DNA of 57,698 nt from a bacterium (GTDB lineage Bacteria > UBP6 > UBA1177), in assembly GCA_017961325.1 (NCBI GenBank), contig JAGCXM010000043.1:1-57698 (forward strand), in the 5' to 3' direction. The position numbers and the translations under genes are program-made. Positions 43,043 through 51,427 of the stretch are shown here, one piece after another. Numbering within the stretch: the first letter of the stretch is position 1; every line of letters begins with the position of its first letter. A model generated the notes under the pieces. It was given only the letters and a program-made list of their open reading frames with translations, was not told where the DNA came from and searched no databases.

Positions 43043-45457
43043 TCACCTTACGCAGCGGACATAGATACTGCTTGTGGAATTGTCCTTGTGGAACTGCGTC
43101 GTGACATATCCGCTATCCAAATAGACGACCCAGATATAGTGAGGATCCCAGACATTCGGCGAGGAGGTGCTGAAGACCCTCCCGTATTCGTCAGGAAATT
43201 CTGTTGCAGGATAATATCTGTCGTAATCAACGAGCGAGAGAAGTTCGTTTTTATTGGGAAGCCGCCAGTCGCTGTAACCTGCATAGGTAAGATTTTCGCA
43301 GTATGAAACCGTGGACTCCCAGTCTGCACGGGCGGTATACGGCGTCATCTGCCACATGAGTCCTGTTGTCGTATCGGTTACAACTGCATCTTCTCCTACC
43401 GTCGTAGTTTTAAAGGAAGCTTTCGGAAGCCGCTCTCCGCGCACGCAGATGACATTAGCGAGATAACTCTTGCCGGCGTAATCAATGGTTCCGAAAGAAT
43501 TTATGTACCAGACATAGTCGTAATACTCGCTTGATAACTGCGACGTCCACAGCTTTGTTTCTTTCGATGCTTTTGGAAAAAGTCTCCAGTCCAGAAGACC
43601 GCCTATATCGCTGTTGAACACGACAGAAAAAATTTCATGCAGATCCGGCAGACGCCAGTCGCTGTGCCCGCCGTAAGATAATGTATCGCAGTACTCCACG
43701 GCATCATCCCATGCGTATCGGTCCAAAGTGAAGTTACGCTGCCACTCAAGCCCCAGATTGTTGTCGGTAACCGTCTCCTGACCAGGCACGGAGCTATTGA
43801 TCGAAAAGTTCTGCGGAGCGCATTTTCCGCGTTCGGCATAGTACATATCACTGTAGTTGTAGTAAGCGGAATATTCGTTCACATCCATGCAGTTTTCGGT
43901 TTCTTCCTCCAGACATTTCCGAAGGCCTGTGCAGATATTGCCGAAAGCCGGTTTTATATTGTCGCAGCCTCTCTCGCCGCCGTACCAGAAGTAGCCTTCG
44001 TTACAGCCGCAGACATAAAGGGATTCATTCTGCGTGAAGCACCCTCCTGTTGCATTATCGAAACCTCCACATGAAGCTCTCTCGCATGGAGAGACGCACT
44101 CCCGATAGTTCCAGAAATAGTTGCCTGAACACTCGCACTGATGGTCGGTACCGCCTTTCGAGGCTATGCACTTTCCTGTTGAGTGCGGTATGTCGCACGA
44201 AACTGCGTCGCATTCATTGGTGCATTTTCTGTTTTCTTCATCCCAGAGAGAATCCCAGTCGCATTCGCAGGTGTACACCGTGCTTGTTTCAGATATGCAT
44301 TTTCCTGTCGAGTGAAGCGCATTGCACGGATCACCGTCACAGGGATTCAGACATTTCAGCTCAGAATTGTTCCAAAAAGAGTTCTCTTCGCATCCGCAGC
44401 TATATTTGTCCCAGCTTTGCGCGGTGCAGACTCCGTCAGAATGTTCCATCCCTTTGCAAGGCTCTGCTTTGCACGGCGTTTCGACACACTTTTCACCGTC
44501 CCAGAACCACTCTTCGACGCAGCCGCAGGTGTATTCGCTTGCACTAGTCGCAGCACAGACTCCCGTTGAATGCTGTACTCCGGCGCACGGGTCGGCATCG
44601 CACGGATCGACACACTTCCCGCCGTCCCAGAACCAGCCTGAATTGCAGTAGCATCGGTAATTTGTCTCGCTTAGCGGCACACAGCCGGCAGTATACGGGA
44701 TCTCTTCGCACGGATCGGAACTGCACGGGCTTTCAACACATTTGCCGTTATACCAGAAGTAGCCTTCATCGCATCTCGTGCAACGGAGATAGTGGCTTTC
44801 AAAACACTCGTAACAGTCGTAAGGCGGATAGCCGCTTCCCTCAACGATTGCGGCTGAAAAAACGTTGCAGTGAGCCTCGATGGATGCGTTGCTGAAATTT
44901 ATTGCCAGAAAATATGCCTCTTTAATGCTGCTTGACCAAAGAGTTTCTGTGTCGCCTAACCGGCTGTATTTACTGGTTGCGCTTGTCTCGCAACCGCCGT
45001 TTTCAATATTCTGGCAGTTCTGGACCAAAGTCATCAGCTGGCTGATTTCAGGTACAAGCCAGTCGGTATAGCCTCCGTCGGAAATTTCGCCGCACTTCGT
45101 CTGGTGCCAGTTGTCATAATACATCGAAGACCACATAAGTCCGGTCGTTGAATCTTTGCACGGAGTTTTGCCTCTCTGAGCGCATTCAGGCAAGTCGGAA
45201 TCCGGATATACGGGGATTTCTGTATCACCGTCGTTTTGATCTGTATCCCGAGTTGTGTCGTCATCTTCGTCATTTTCTAATGCATCTTCATCATGTTCAG
45301 AATCAGAGTCTGAATCTGTATCGTTATCATTCTGCTCTGTTTCAGCCGTTTCATCGGCATCATTCTGTTCAGGAATTTTATGGTTTTCACTCTTTTTTCC
45401 GCACGCCGGAACCGAAAAAATCAAAATCAGAGCAAAAAGCAGAAAGTATTTTTTCAT
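43043..45457 (-). CDS. Large surface lipoprotein: three DUF1566 domains and six EGF-like repeats
   Basis: An 804-residue lipoprotein: lipobox SVPAC (Cys19), an acidic linker (about 25-90), a first DUF1566 domain (about 95-215, GGYTDWLVPEISQLMTLV), six Cys-rich EGF-like units of about 40 residues (about 240-500; pattern PCxxxPCxxxxHSxGxC...CxCxxxxFWxxxxC), then two DUF1566 domains (about 560-690 and 690-804; HSDWRLPDLHEIF and YSDWRLPNKNELL). It ends VRCVR. The frame extends to 45625, but the ATG at 45457 after CGGAGGTCTCAAA is the true start. Probably a surface adhesin or receptor; ligand unknown. Signal peptide nearly identical to that of the 50.1-kb gene. Confidence 0.87.
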   Translation of the reverse strand: MKKYFLLFALILIFSVPACGKKSENHKIPEQNDADETAETEQNDNDTDSDSDSEHDEDALENDEDDDTTRDTDQNDGDTEIPVYPDSDLPECAQRGKTPCKDSTTGLMWSSMYYDNWHQTKCGEISDGGYTDWLVPEISQLMTLVQNCQNIENGGCETSATSKYSRLGDTETLWSSSIKEAYFLAINFSNASIEAHCNVFSAAIVEGSGYPPYDCYECFESHYLRCTRCDEGYFWYNGKCVESPCSSDPCEEIPYTAGCVPLSETNYRCYCNSGWFWDGGKCVDPCDADPCAGVQHSTGVCAATSASEYTCGCVEEWFWDGEKCVETPCKAEPCKGMEHSDGVCTAQSWDKYSCGCEENSFWNNSELKCLNPCDGDPCNALHSTGKCISETSTVYTCECDWDSLWDEENRKCTNECDAVSCDIPHSTGKCIASKGGTDHQCECSGNYFWNYRECVSPCERASCGGFDNATGGCFTQNESLYVCGCNEGYFWYGGERGCDNIKPAFGNICTGLRKCLEEETENCMDVNEYSAYYNYSDMYYAERGKCAPQNFSINSSVPGQETVTDNNLGLEWQRNFTLDRYAWDDAVEYCDTLSYGGHSDWRLPDLHEIFSVVFNSDIGGLLDWRLFPKASKETKLWTSQLSSEYYDYVWYINSFGTIDYAGKSYLANVICVRGERLPKASFKTTTVGEDAVVTDTTTGLMWQMTPYTARADWESTVSYCENLTYAGYSDWRLPNKNELLSLVDYDRYYPATEFPDEYGRVFSTSSPNVWDPHYIWVVYLDSGYVTTQFHKDNSTSSIYVRCVR

Positions 45458-45523
45458 TTTGAGACCTCCGCACAGCAAAAAACTGAGTAATTTTAGGGAG
45501 AATCGAGAAAAACACAAGTTAAC

Positions 45524-45561
45524 GGGGGTAATGTTGGTAATTTTGGCGACATTCCCCCCCC
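45524..45561. repeat. GGGGG...CCCCC hairpin
   Basis: GGGGGTAATGT and ACATTCCCCC pair, with one bulge, around a spacer of about 15 nt. It lies about 70 bp upstream of the large lipoprotein gene. The GGGGG-AATGT core resembles the TCGGGGGAATG elements at 0.3 and 48.6 kb. Confidence 0.5.
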
Positions 45562-45661
45562 TTAAACGGCAAATAACAGAACACTGCATCATAATCAAAA
45601 AATAGAGCAAGAGACTGAAAATCACGAAAAAGCAGTATCAAAAACCACACCCAAGACCTGC

Positions 45662-45759
45662 GATATGTCCGAAAATCGGCATTTTTCAGCAAAAGATATG
45701 TCGAAAAATCGGCATTTTTCAGCAAAAGATATGTCGGAAAATCGGCATTTTTTACAAAA
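45662..45759 (+). repeat. Three 33-bp tandem repeats upstream of DUF4143 ATPase A
   Basis: Units at 45662-45694, 45695-45727 and 45728-45759 start GATATGTC and contain GAAAATCGGCATTTTT. They are nearly identical, differing mainly at the ninth base and the end of the third unit. Each has a small palindrome (CCGAAAATCGG or a variant). They end 64 bp before the ATG of the ATPase gene and look like an operator or recognition array. Confidence 0.9.
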
Positions 45760-45823
45760 ACGCTTGATTTCTTTGAAATTTTTAAGACAATGCTTCTTGG
45801 CGTTTTTTTGAGAGGTAAAAACG

Positions 45824-47143
45824 ATGCTCAAAAGAAAGATTTACGACGAACTTCTGAAGTGGAAAAAATCGGCTGAACACAAATCTCTTTTAGTCAAGGG
45901 AGCGCGTCAGGTCGGAAAAACATTTATCATCGATCTTTTCGGAAAACAGGAATTCAAAAGCTACATTTATCTGAATTTTCTGAAAAACGAGTCATTGAAA
46001 GAGATTTTCAACGGAAGTCTGGAACCAGATGACATTTACGCACAGATTTCGCTTAGGGTAAACAATGTCGAATTTGTTGAGAACGACACCTTGATATTTT
46101 TCGATGAAATCCAGGCATGTCCGAAGGCACGAACTGCTTTGAAGTTTCTCAGCATTGACAGGAGATACCGTATTATCGCGTCAGGATCGCTTCTCGGGAT
46201 AAAGTACAAAGAGCGCGACGAGGAGTCGTTTTCCGTTCCGGTCGGCTACGAAAAGGATATAGAGATGTTTCCGCTCGATTTTGAGGAATATCTCTGGGCC
46301 CGAGGAGTGAATGACTCTGCTGTTTCCGCGCTGAAAAACTACTTTTTAAAAAGAGAAAAAGTGCCGGATGACATAAATTCGCTTTATATGCGCTATTTCA
46401 AGGAATATATCTGCGTTGGCGGAATGCCCGATGTAGTGAACACTTTCATAGCAACGAACAATTTTCAGGCTGTCCATGAAAAACAGAACGAAATTCTTCA
46501 GAACTACCGCGATGACATAATGCACTACGCCCCGAACACGATGAAGCAGAAAATAACGAACTGCTACAACTCGATTCCGGCGCAGTTTTCCAAGGAATAC
46601 ACAAAATTTCAGTACAGCGTGATTGAAAGCAAGGGAACAAGCAAAAAATATGAAAGCACGGTCGACTGGCTTCTCGATGCCGGAATGGTGAAAAAGTGCA
46701 TAAATGTCTCGACTCCGCTTTTTCCGCTGAAAGGTTACGAAAAACCGAATGAATTCAAACTTTATCTCACCGACACGGGGCTTCTGACTTCAATGTTCGG
46801 CTTTAACACGCAGGCGGCAATCATGTCGGACGAACTAAAATCGACGGCAAAAGGAGGCATCTTTGAAAACGCTGCGTTTGTCTGCCTTATGAACCGGATA
46901 AAAACTCTGCATTATTTCAAAAATTCAAACAACACTCAGGAAATCGAGTTCATTTTTGAAAGCAAATCGGGCACGGAAGTAATTCCGGTCGAAGTCAAAG
47001 CCAAAAACGGACAGACAATTTCGCTAAACAACTTCATTGAAACATTCAAACCGGCTGTCGCATACAAAGTCATCGACGGAAATATCGGCGTTTTCGGCCA
47101 AAAATTCACGATTCCGTTCTATATGCTGCTTTTTGCAGAATGA
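45824..47143 (+). CDS. DUF4143-family AAA ATPase (A)
   Basis: A 439-residue ATPase of the AAA_14 + DUF4143 type. Walker A is GARQVGKTF (about 26-34), Walker B TLIFFDEIQACP (about 88-99), sensor-like RIIASGSLLG (about 115-124); MFPLDFEEYLWA (about 148-159) is typical of the family. The C-terminal DUF4143 region (about 200-400) contains a PD-(D/E)XK-like core, NTQEIEFIFES...VIPVEVKAK. These ATPases are common, multi-copy and poorly understood. Ribosome site GAGAGG. Upstream are the private 33-bp repeats; downstream are GGTTATAACCC and CACGAAAAAGCAGGTT motifs. Confidence 0.9.
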   Translation: MLKRKIYDELLKWKKSAEHKSLLVKGARQVGKTFIIDLFGKQEFKSYIYLNFLKNESLKEIFNGSLEPDDIYAQISLRVNNVEFVENDTLIFFDEIQACPKARTALKFLSIDRRYRIIASGSLLGIKYKERDEESFSVPVGYEKDIEMFPLDFEEYLWARGVNDSAVSALKNYFLKREKVPDDINSLYMRYFKEYICVGGMPDVVNTFIATNNFQAVHEKQNEILQNYRDDIMHYAPNTMKQKITNCYNSIPAQFSKEYTKFQYSVIESKGTSKKYESTVDWLLDAGMVKKCINVSTPLFPLKGYEKPNEFKLYLTDTGLLTSMFGFNTQAAIMSDELKSTAKGGIFENAAFVCLMNRIKTLHYFKNSNNTQEIEFIFESKSGTEVIPVEVKAKNGQTISLNNFIETFKPAVAYKVIDGNIGVFGQKFTIPFYMLLFAE

Positions 47144-47148
47144 AAATT

Positions 47149-47185
47149 TAGGTTATAACCCGATAAAACCACGAAAAAGCAGGTT
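47149..47185. repeat. GGTTATAACCCGATA copy and CACGAAAAAGCAGGTT copy after ATPase A
   Basis: AGGTTATAACCCGATA (about 47151-47164) matches the palindromic repeat at 48709-48770. Immediately after it, CCACGAAAAAGCAGGTT (47169-47185) matches motif copies at 45621, 50042 and 51571. Both occur in the short gap between ATPases A and B, which converge. Confidence 0.7.
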
Positions 47186-47236
47186 CAAGAAATCACCGGA
47201 AAATCAGAGACATATTAAGGAAAATAAAAAAGGCAA

Positions 47237-48568
47237 CTACAAAAACATCGTCATGTAAACCGGCAGACAGGTGGTTTCACCTTCCTTTTCTAAATCTTTC
47301 GCGTAAATCAGATACCTTTCCCCAATTCTGGATGAAAATTTTTTGCAGAACTCGTCAAGTGATTTGTGGGTTTTATAACCTGACGATTTGACCTCTATCG
47401 GGCAGAGTTTGTTGCCTCGCGAAAGGAGAAAATCAATTTCGTAGTTGTGTTTTTCGTCCTTCGGGAAAGTGTAATAAAAGAGTTTATTCCCAGCAGCCGC
47501 AAGCATCTGTGCCACCATGTTTTCATAAATGTAGCCCAGATTCGCGTCAAGTTTGTCGCTCAGCAGTTTGTCATATATCACGTTTTCGGTGTAGGCCTTG
47601 TCCCAGAAGCAGAGAGTTATAAAAAGCCCGGTATCGGCAAGGAAAATTTTGTAGCGGTTAAAATCTTTCGTTAGCGACATTCCGACGTTCGGATCGGTGC
47701 AGTGATAGCAGAAAAGGGTTGTTTTGCTTTCGGAAAGTGCCTGCATGAGTTCAATTTTTTTGTCTTCCGGGACTCCGCCGATGCTGTTAAATGCGACAAA
47801 ACGTCCGGCTGAACGGCTGAGCTGGGCCGGAATATCCATAAAAAGCTGCCCGATTTTACCAGTCGGGTCGATTTTTTTAAAATCCTCTTCGTAAAGGCGG
47901 ATGATATCCCTTTTTGTGTTGTCAACGTCTTTGAAATTCTTCGTCTGTAAATAGATCTCAACTGCCTGCGGCATTCCGCCCACCAGCATATAAAGCCTGA
48001 AATCGCGCATTTTCTTACGGTGCACCCCGGCAAGCGGGATTTTTTTGTCGAAAGAAATTTTGAGAAGCGGCACTGTCGCCTCATAGCCGAGAGCCCAACA
48101 GAACTCTTCATAATCCATCGGATACATCGTCACGCGTTCTTCCTCGCTCGGGATTGTGATATCCTGCGTGTTTTTGCGGATGCTTATGAGCGAACCAGTC
48201 TCTATATAGTCGTAACGCCCATCTGCAACGAGATATTTGATCGCCTGACGCGCAAGCGGACATTTCTGCACCTCGTCAAAAATAATCAGTGATTTTCGTT
48301 CCTTAAGCTGAACATTGTAAGTGTTCTGAAGTGAAGTGAAAATGAAATCGAGATCAGTCAGATCATCAAAAAGGGCAATAGTTTCTTTCTGAGCTTTGTT
48401 GAAATCAATCAGAATATATTTTTTGTATTCGTTTTTGGCGAATTCCTCAACAAGTGTCGATTTGCCGACACGTCTCGCACCCTCAATCAATATTGCAGTT
48501 TTTCCCTGCCGCTCATTTTTCCATTCAAGCAGTCTGTTGTATAATTTGCGCTTAAAAACTGTTTTCAT
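47237..48568 (-). CDS. DUF4143-family AAA ATPase (B)
   Basis: A 443-residue relative of ATPase A. Walker A is EGARRVGKST (about 29-38), Walker B SLIIFDEVQKCP (about 91-102), YIETGSLISI (about 117-126) and MYPMDYEEFCWALG. The DUF4143 region ends with a PD-(D/E)XK-like core YEIDFLLSRG...LCPIEVKSSG. The frame extends to 48622, but the ATG at 48568 is preferred; its ribosome site CGGGGGTTTGGT lies inside a repeat unit. It converges with ATPase A and diverges from ATPase C. The substrate or target is unknown. Confidence 0.9.
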   Translation of the reverse strand: MKTVFKRKLYNRLLEWKNERQGKTAILIEGARRVGKSTLVEEFAKNEYKKYILIDFNKAQKETIALFDDLTDLDFIFTSLQNTYNVQLKERKSLIIFDEVQKCPLARQAIKYLVADGRYDYIETGSLISIRKNTQDITIPSEEERVTMYPMDYEEFCWALGYEATVPLLKISFDKKIPLAGVHRKKMRDFRLYMLVGGMPQAVEIYLQTKNFKDVDNTKRDIIRLYEEDFKKIDPTGKIGQLFMDIPAQLSRSAGRFVAFNSIGGVPEDKKIELMQALSESKTTLFCYHCTDPNVGMSLTKDFNRYKIFLADTGLFITLCFWDKAYTENVIYDKLLSDKLDANLGYIYENMVAQMLAAAGNKLFYYTFPKDEKHNYEIDFLLSRGNKLCPIEVKSSGYKTHKSLDEFCKKFSSRIGERYLIYAKDLEKEGETTCLPVYMTMFL

Positions 48569-48574
48569 ACCAAA

Positions 48575-48706
48575 CCCCCGAAAATACAAGGTGATAGTAC
48601 TTAGAATTTTTAATCCCCGCAAATTTTTTTTGTAATTTTATGCATTCCCCCGAAATTTTTTTGGCGATTTTATGTAATCCCCCGAAATTTTACGTGTAGA
48701 CGCATC
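48575..48706 (-). repeat. 32-bp tandem repeats upstream of DUF4143 ATPase B
   Basis: Plus-strand units at 48611-48642, 48643-48674 and 48675-48706 share WTYCCCCCGAAATTTT followed by a GATTTTATG-like end (the third unit diverges at its end). A fourth, degraded C-run copy at about 48575-48590 overlaps the ribosome site of ATPase B. Period is 32 bp. The core read on the minus strand is TCGGGGGAATGCATAAAAT. Confidence 0.8.
48594..48622 (-). promoter_or_regulatory. Possible promoter of ATPase B within its repeats
   Basis: On the minus strand TTGCGG (48617-48622) and TACTAT (48594-48599) are spaced by 17 bp. The -35 element lies inside repeat unit 48611-48642, so a protein bound to the repeats would block it. 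Confidence 0.4.
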
Positions 48707-48708
48707 GA

Positions 48709-48770
48709 AAGTTTATAGGGTTATAACCCGATATACTCGTAAAAAATCATAAGTTTATAGGGTTATAACC
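48709..48770 (+). repeat. Two 20-bp identical palindromic repeats upstream of DUF4143 ATPase C
   Basis: AAGTTTATAGGGTTATAACC occurs at 48709-48728 and 48751-48770, period 42 bp. The first continues to the perfect palindrome GGGTTATAACCC. A TTGACA at 48779-48784 follows directly, although the best -10 (TATAAA, 48798-48803) is only 13 bp away. This is an operator-like arrangement in front of ATPase C. Confidence 0.85.
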
Positions 48771-48823
48771 ATATAAAGTTGACAAAAAATCTTTTTTTAT
48801 AAAAATTGCCGCGGAGGTGGAGA

Positions 48824-50032
48824 ATGATCTACAGAAAAAAATATATGGAAAAAATACTTCCGTTTGTGGATACGCCGTTCGTGAAGATTTTTACCGGCAT
48901 CAGGCGTTGTGGCAAATCGACAATCATGCAGATGCTTCGCGAAGCTCTGGCTGAGCGCGGGATCAAAGCTGAGCAGATTCTTTTTTACAGGCTTGATTCG
49001 CTTGAATACGAGAACATGACAAACATTGAACTCTTCAACGAAATCAAGGCTCACCTCTGCAAAAACAGAAAAACGTACATTTTTCTTGATGAAATTCAGG
49101 AAGTTGAATCGTGGGAAAAGACTGTAAACTCTCTGATGAGCGGTTTTGACACCGATATTTATGTCACTGGCTCGAATTCGAGGATGATGTCTGGCGAAAT
49201 CTCGACTTATCTGACGGGAAGATACATCTCTTTCCGCATTTTTCCACTTACTTTTTTTGAATATCTCGATTTTAGGGAAGCATACACCGAAAAAGGGACT
49301 TTGAAAGAGGAATTCGCCCGTTTCATGCGTTTCGGCGGCTTTCCGGCGATACATCTGCGCAATTATTCGGAGGATGAGGCTTACACGATTGTCCGTGATA
49401 TTTACAATTCCACTATTTTCACAGACATTGTGAAAAGAAACGAAATCCGCAAAGTCGACCAGCTTGAAAGGGTTGTTAAATACGCTTTTGACAACGCGGG
49501 ACGGATCTTTTCTGGGATGACGCTTTCAAAATATATGAAAAAACAGAACAGAACCATGGATGCTGAAACCGTTTACAGCTATCTGGAAAAGCTTGAAAAA
49601 GCCTATATTCTGCACCGATGCCAGCGCCTTGACATAAAAGGAAAAGAATTCCTTAAAACGCAGGAAAAATTCTATTTAGCCGACACTTCGCTGCGTTATT
49701 CCGTGCTCGGGTACAATTCTGACACGGTTTCTGCTATGATGGAAAACATCATTTATATCGAGCTTTTGTCTCGCGGTTATTCCGTTTATGTCGGCAAAAT
49801 GGATTCTTTTGAAATTGATTTCGTTGCCATCAGACAGAACGAGAAACTTTACATTCAGGTCTGCCGCGAAATAAACACCGCCAAAACCGAAACCCGGGAA
49901 TACGAAAACCTTCATAAAATCAAAGACAACTATCCGAAATATGTAGTCAGAATGGACGATTTCGCCGACGGAAACAGCGAAGGAATCCGCACAATGCACA
50001 TTTCAGATTTTCTCCTTAGCAGTGAGTATTAA
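48824..50032 (+). CDS. DUF4143-family AAA ATPase (C)
   Basis: A 402-residue member of a different subgroup from A and B: it begins IYRKKYMEKILPFVDTPFVKIFTGIRRCGKST (Walker A GIRRCGKST at about 25-33), with TYIFLDEIQEVESWEKTVNSL (Walker B about 82-94), YVTGSNSRMMSGEISTYLTGRY, and SFRIFPLTFFEYL. The C-terminal region has DTSLRYSVLGYN and FEIDFVAIRQNEKLYIQVCRE, a PD-(D/E)XK-like core. The ATG at 48824 has an excellent ribosome site, GGAGGTGGAGA. Divergent from ATPase B with the two repeat families between them. Confidence 0.92.
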   Translation: MIYRKKYMEKILPFVDTPFVKIFTGIRRCGKSTIMQMLREALAERGIKAEQILFYRLDSLEYENMTNIELFNEIKAHLCKNRKTYIFLDEIQEVESWEKTVNSLMSGFDTDIYVTGSNSRMMSGEISTYLTGRYISFRIFPLTFFEYLDFREAYTEKGTLKEEFARFMRFGGFPAIHLRNYSEDEAYTIVRDIYNSTIFTDIVKRNEIRKVDQLERVVKYAFDNAGRIFSGMTLSKYMKKQNRTMDAETVYSYLEKLEKAYILHRCQRLDIKGKEFLKTQEKFYLADTSLRYSVLGYNSDTVSAMMENIIYIELLSRGYSVYVGKMDSFEIDFVAIRQNEKLYIQVCREINTAKTETREYENLHKIKDNYPKYVVRMDDFADGNSEGIRTMHISDFLLSSEY

Positions 50033-50041
50033 ACTCGCCGG

Positions 50042-50060
50042 AATCACGAAAAAACAGGTT
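50042..50060. repeat. Copy of the ATCACGAAAAA(G/A)CAGGTT motif after ATPase C
   Basis: AATCACGAAAAAACAGGTT lies 10 bp after the stop of ATPase C. Other copies are at 45621-45635, 47169-47185 and 51571-51585. It has no dyad symmetry. Confidence 0.65.
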
Positions 50061-50067
50061 AAGATGC

Positions 50068-51243
50068 TTAATCCGGAACACACTCTTCGTTTTTTCCGTT
50101 CCATTTATAGCCGTCTTCACACAAGCAGAAATAGATATTTTCTTGCTTAGGTTCACAACTAAACCACGGTTCTGCGTGCGGAATATCAGCGCATGATTTG
50201 GAATCACAAGGATTTTTGACACATTTTTCGCCGTCCCACCAGTATTCAGGTTCTATACATCGTGCACAGCGGATATTTTTTCTGTCATATTGTTTGCCGC
50301 ATGCTATTTCTATGGCTGCACTATTAAAATTTACAGCCCAGTAACATAAATCATTATTCTCATCATCTGATAAAAGAAGCCCCGTATCACCCAATTTGCT
50401 GTAGCCGCTGTTGCTTTCTTCGCATCCGATACAATATTCATTGCTGCAAGTGTCTGTTTTACAGTACTCGGACACTTCACATTCCCCGCCTGTCTGTGTG
50501 GCAGAGCAGTCTTTGATTAAAGTTCTCACTTTACTAATGCCGGTATATTTCCAGTCATCAAATCCTCCTTCGGATAAATCTAAGCATGCTCTTCGCCCTT
50601 CTTTCCAACCGCAGGATATCTTTGAAGACCATATAAGACCGCTTGAAGAATCTTTGCACGGAGCGGGACTTGTCGGAGTGCATTCAGGTATTTCGGTACA
50701 TTCGTCACCGTTCCAGAAATACCCGTTTTTACATATACACCTGAAAGTTGTTTCGGATTGCGGAATACACTCCTTTAAAAAATTCGGATTACCGCACGGA
50801 CTGGATTTGCAAGGATTTTTCAAACATTTACCTTGAAGAAAGAAATATCCGTCTTCGCATTTGCAAGAGAATGATACCGATGTTTCTCCTATACATTCAA
50901 TGGCATTCGTAATATTTTTACAGGGTTCGTTTTCGCATGGGTTAAGACATTTTTTTTCGTTTCCGTTCCAAAACCAGCCTTTTTCGCATTCACATTTATA
51001 TGAACGAGGTGTAATACTGCGATAATCGTAAAAAATTTCACAATTTTCTGTTGAGTGAGGAAGCCCTTCGCACGGATTGTTCTCACATGGATCTCCTGAA
51101 GTTTGCTTGCCGGAATTATCATCGTTTGTGTCCGCTGTTTTATCGGTATCATTCTGTGCCGCAGGCTTAGAATGGCTTGAGTTTTCACATGCTGTAACCG
51201 AAAAAATCAAAATCAGTGCAAAAAGCAGAAAAAATTTTTTCAT
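50068..51243 (-). CDS. EGF-like/DUF1566 surface lipoprotein
   Basis: A 391-residue lipoprotein: lipobox SVTAC (Cys19), a short polar linker, three EGF-like units (about 50-180; GWFWNG, GYFFLQGKC, GYFWNGDEC), a DUF1566-like domain (about 185-320; TSPAPCKDSSSGLIWSSK, GGFDDWKYTGISKVRTLI), then another Cys-rich unit ending GYKWNGKNEEC. The signal peptide matches that of the 43.0-kb gene almost residue for residue, so they are recent paralogues or share a leader. The ribosome site GGAGGCCGCGAA precedes the ATG at 51243. The DUF1566 motif is degenerate (KYTGI for RLPNI). Confidence 0.86.
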   Translation of the reverse strand: MKKFFLLFALILIFSVTACENSSHSKPAAQNDTDKTADTNDDNSGKQTSGDPCENNPCEGLPHSTENCEIFYDYRSITPRSYKCECEKGWFWNGNEKKCLNPCENEPCKNITNAIECIGETSVSFSCKCEDGYFFLQGKCLKNPCKSSPCGNPNFLKECIPQSETTFRCICKNGYFWNGDECTEIPECTPTSPAPCKDSSSGLIWSSKISCGWKEGRRACLDLSEGGFDDWKYTGISKVRTLIKDCSATQTGGECEVSEYCKTDTCSNEYCIGCEESNSGYSKLGDTGLLLSDDENNDLCYWAVNFNSAAIEIACGKQYDRKNIRCARCIEPEYWWDGEKCVKNPCDSKSCADIPHAEPWFSCEPKQENIYFCLCEDGYKWNGKNEECVPD

Positions 51244-51324
51244 TTCGCGGCCTCCGTATCAAAAAATCGAATAATTTTAAGGAAATTTAAGAGAAAAGCA
51301 AGGATTTAAAATCGTGAAGATCAA

Positions 51325-51393
51325 CCGCAAAAAGTGGAAGTAAAATGCCACAAATAATGGAAGTAAAACACCGCAAATAATAGAACTTGACAA
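51325..51393 (+). repeat. Three 23-bp tandem repeats
   Basis: Units at 51325-51347, 51348-51370 and 51371-51393 follow CCRCAAAWARTGGAAGTAAAA, with the third diverging at its end. This is a fourth array sequence unlike the other three, but similarly placed about 35 bp in front of a plus-strand open frame (now a remnant). Confidence 0.85.
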
Positions 51394-51427
51394 AACAAGT
51401 AATTGAAATTATTGCATTAAAAAAGAT

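Larger units (their letters stand above)
45458..45823. other. 366-bp repeat-rich divergent gap
   Basis: No gene is seen. It contains a G-run/C-run hairpin (45524-45561) upstream of the lipoprotein gene, a copy of the ATCACGAAAAAGCAG motif (45621-45635), and three 33-bp tandem repeats (45662-45759). Then about 64 bp of AT-rich leader lead to the ATPase ATG. Confidence 0.7.

Noticed and set aside
45662-45759. CRISPR array
   Set aside because: The 33-bp units are directly abutting with no spacers and only three copies, and no cas genes are present.
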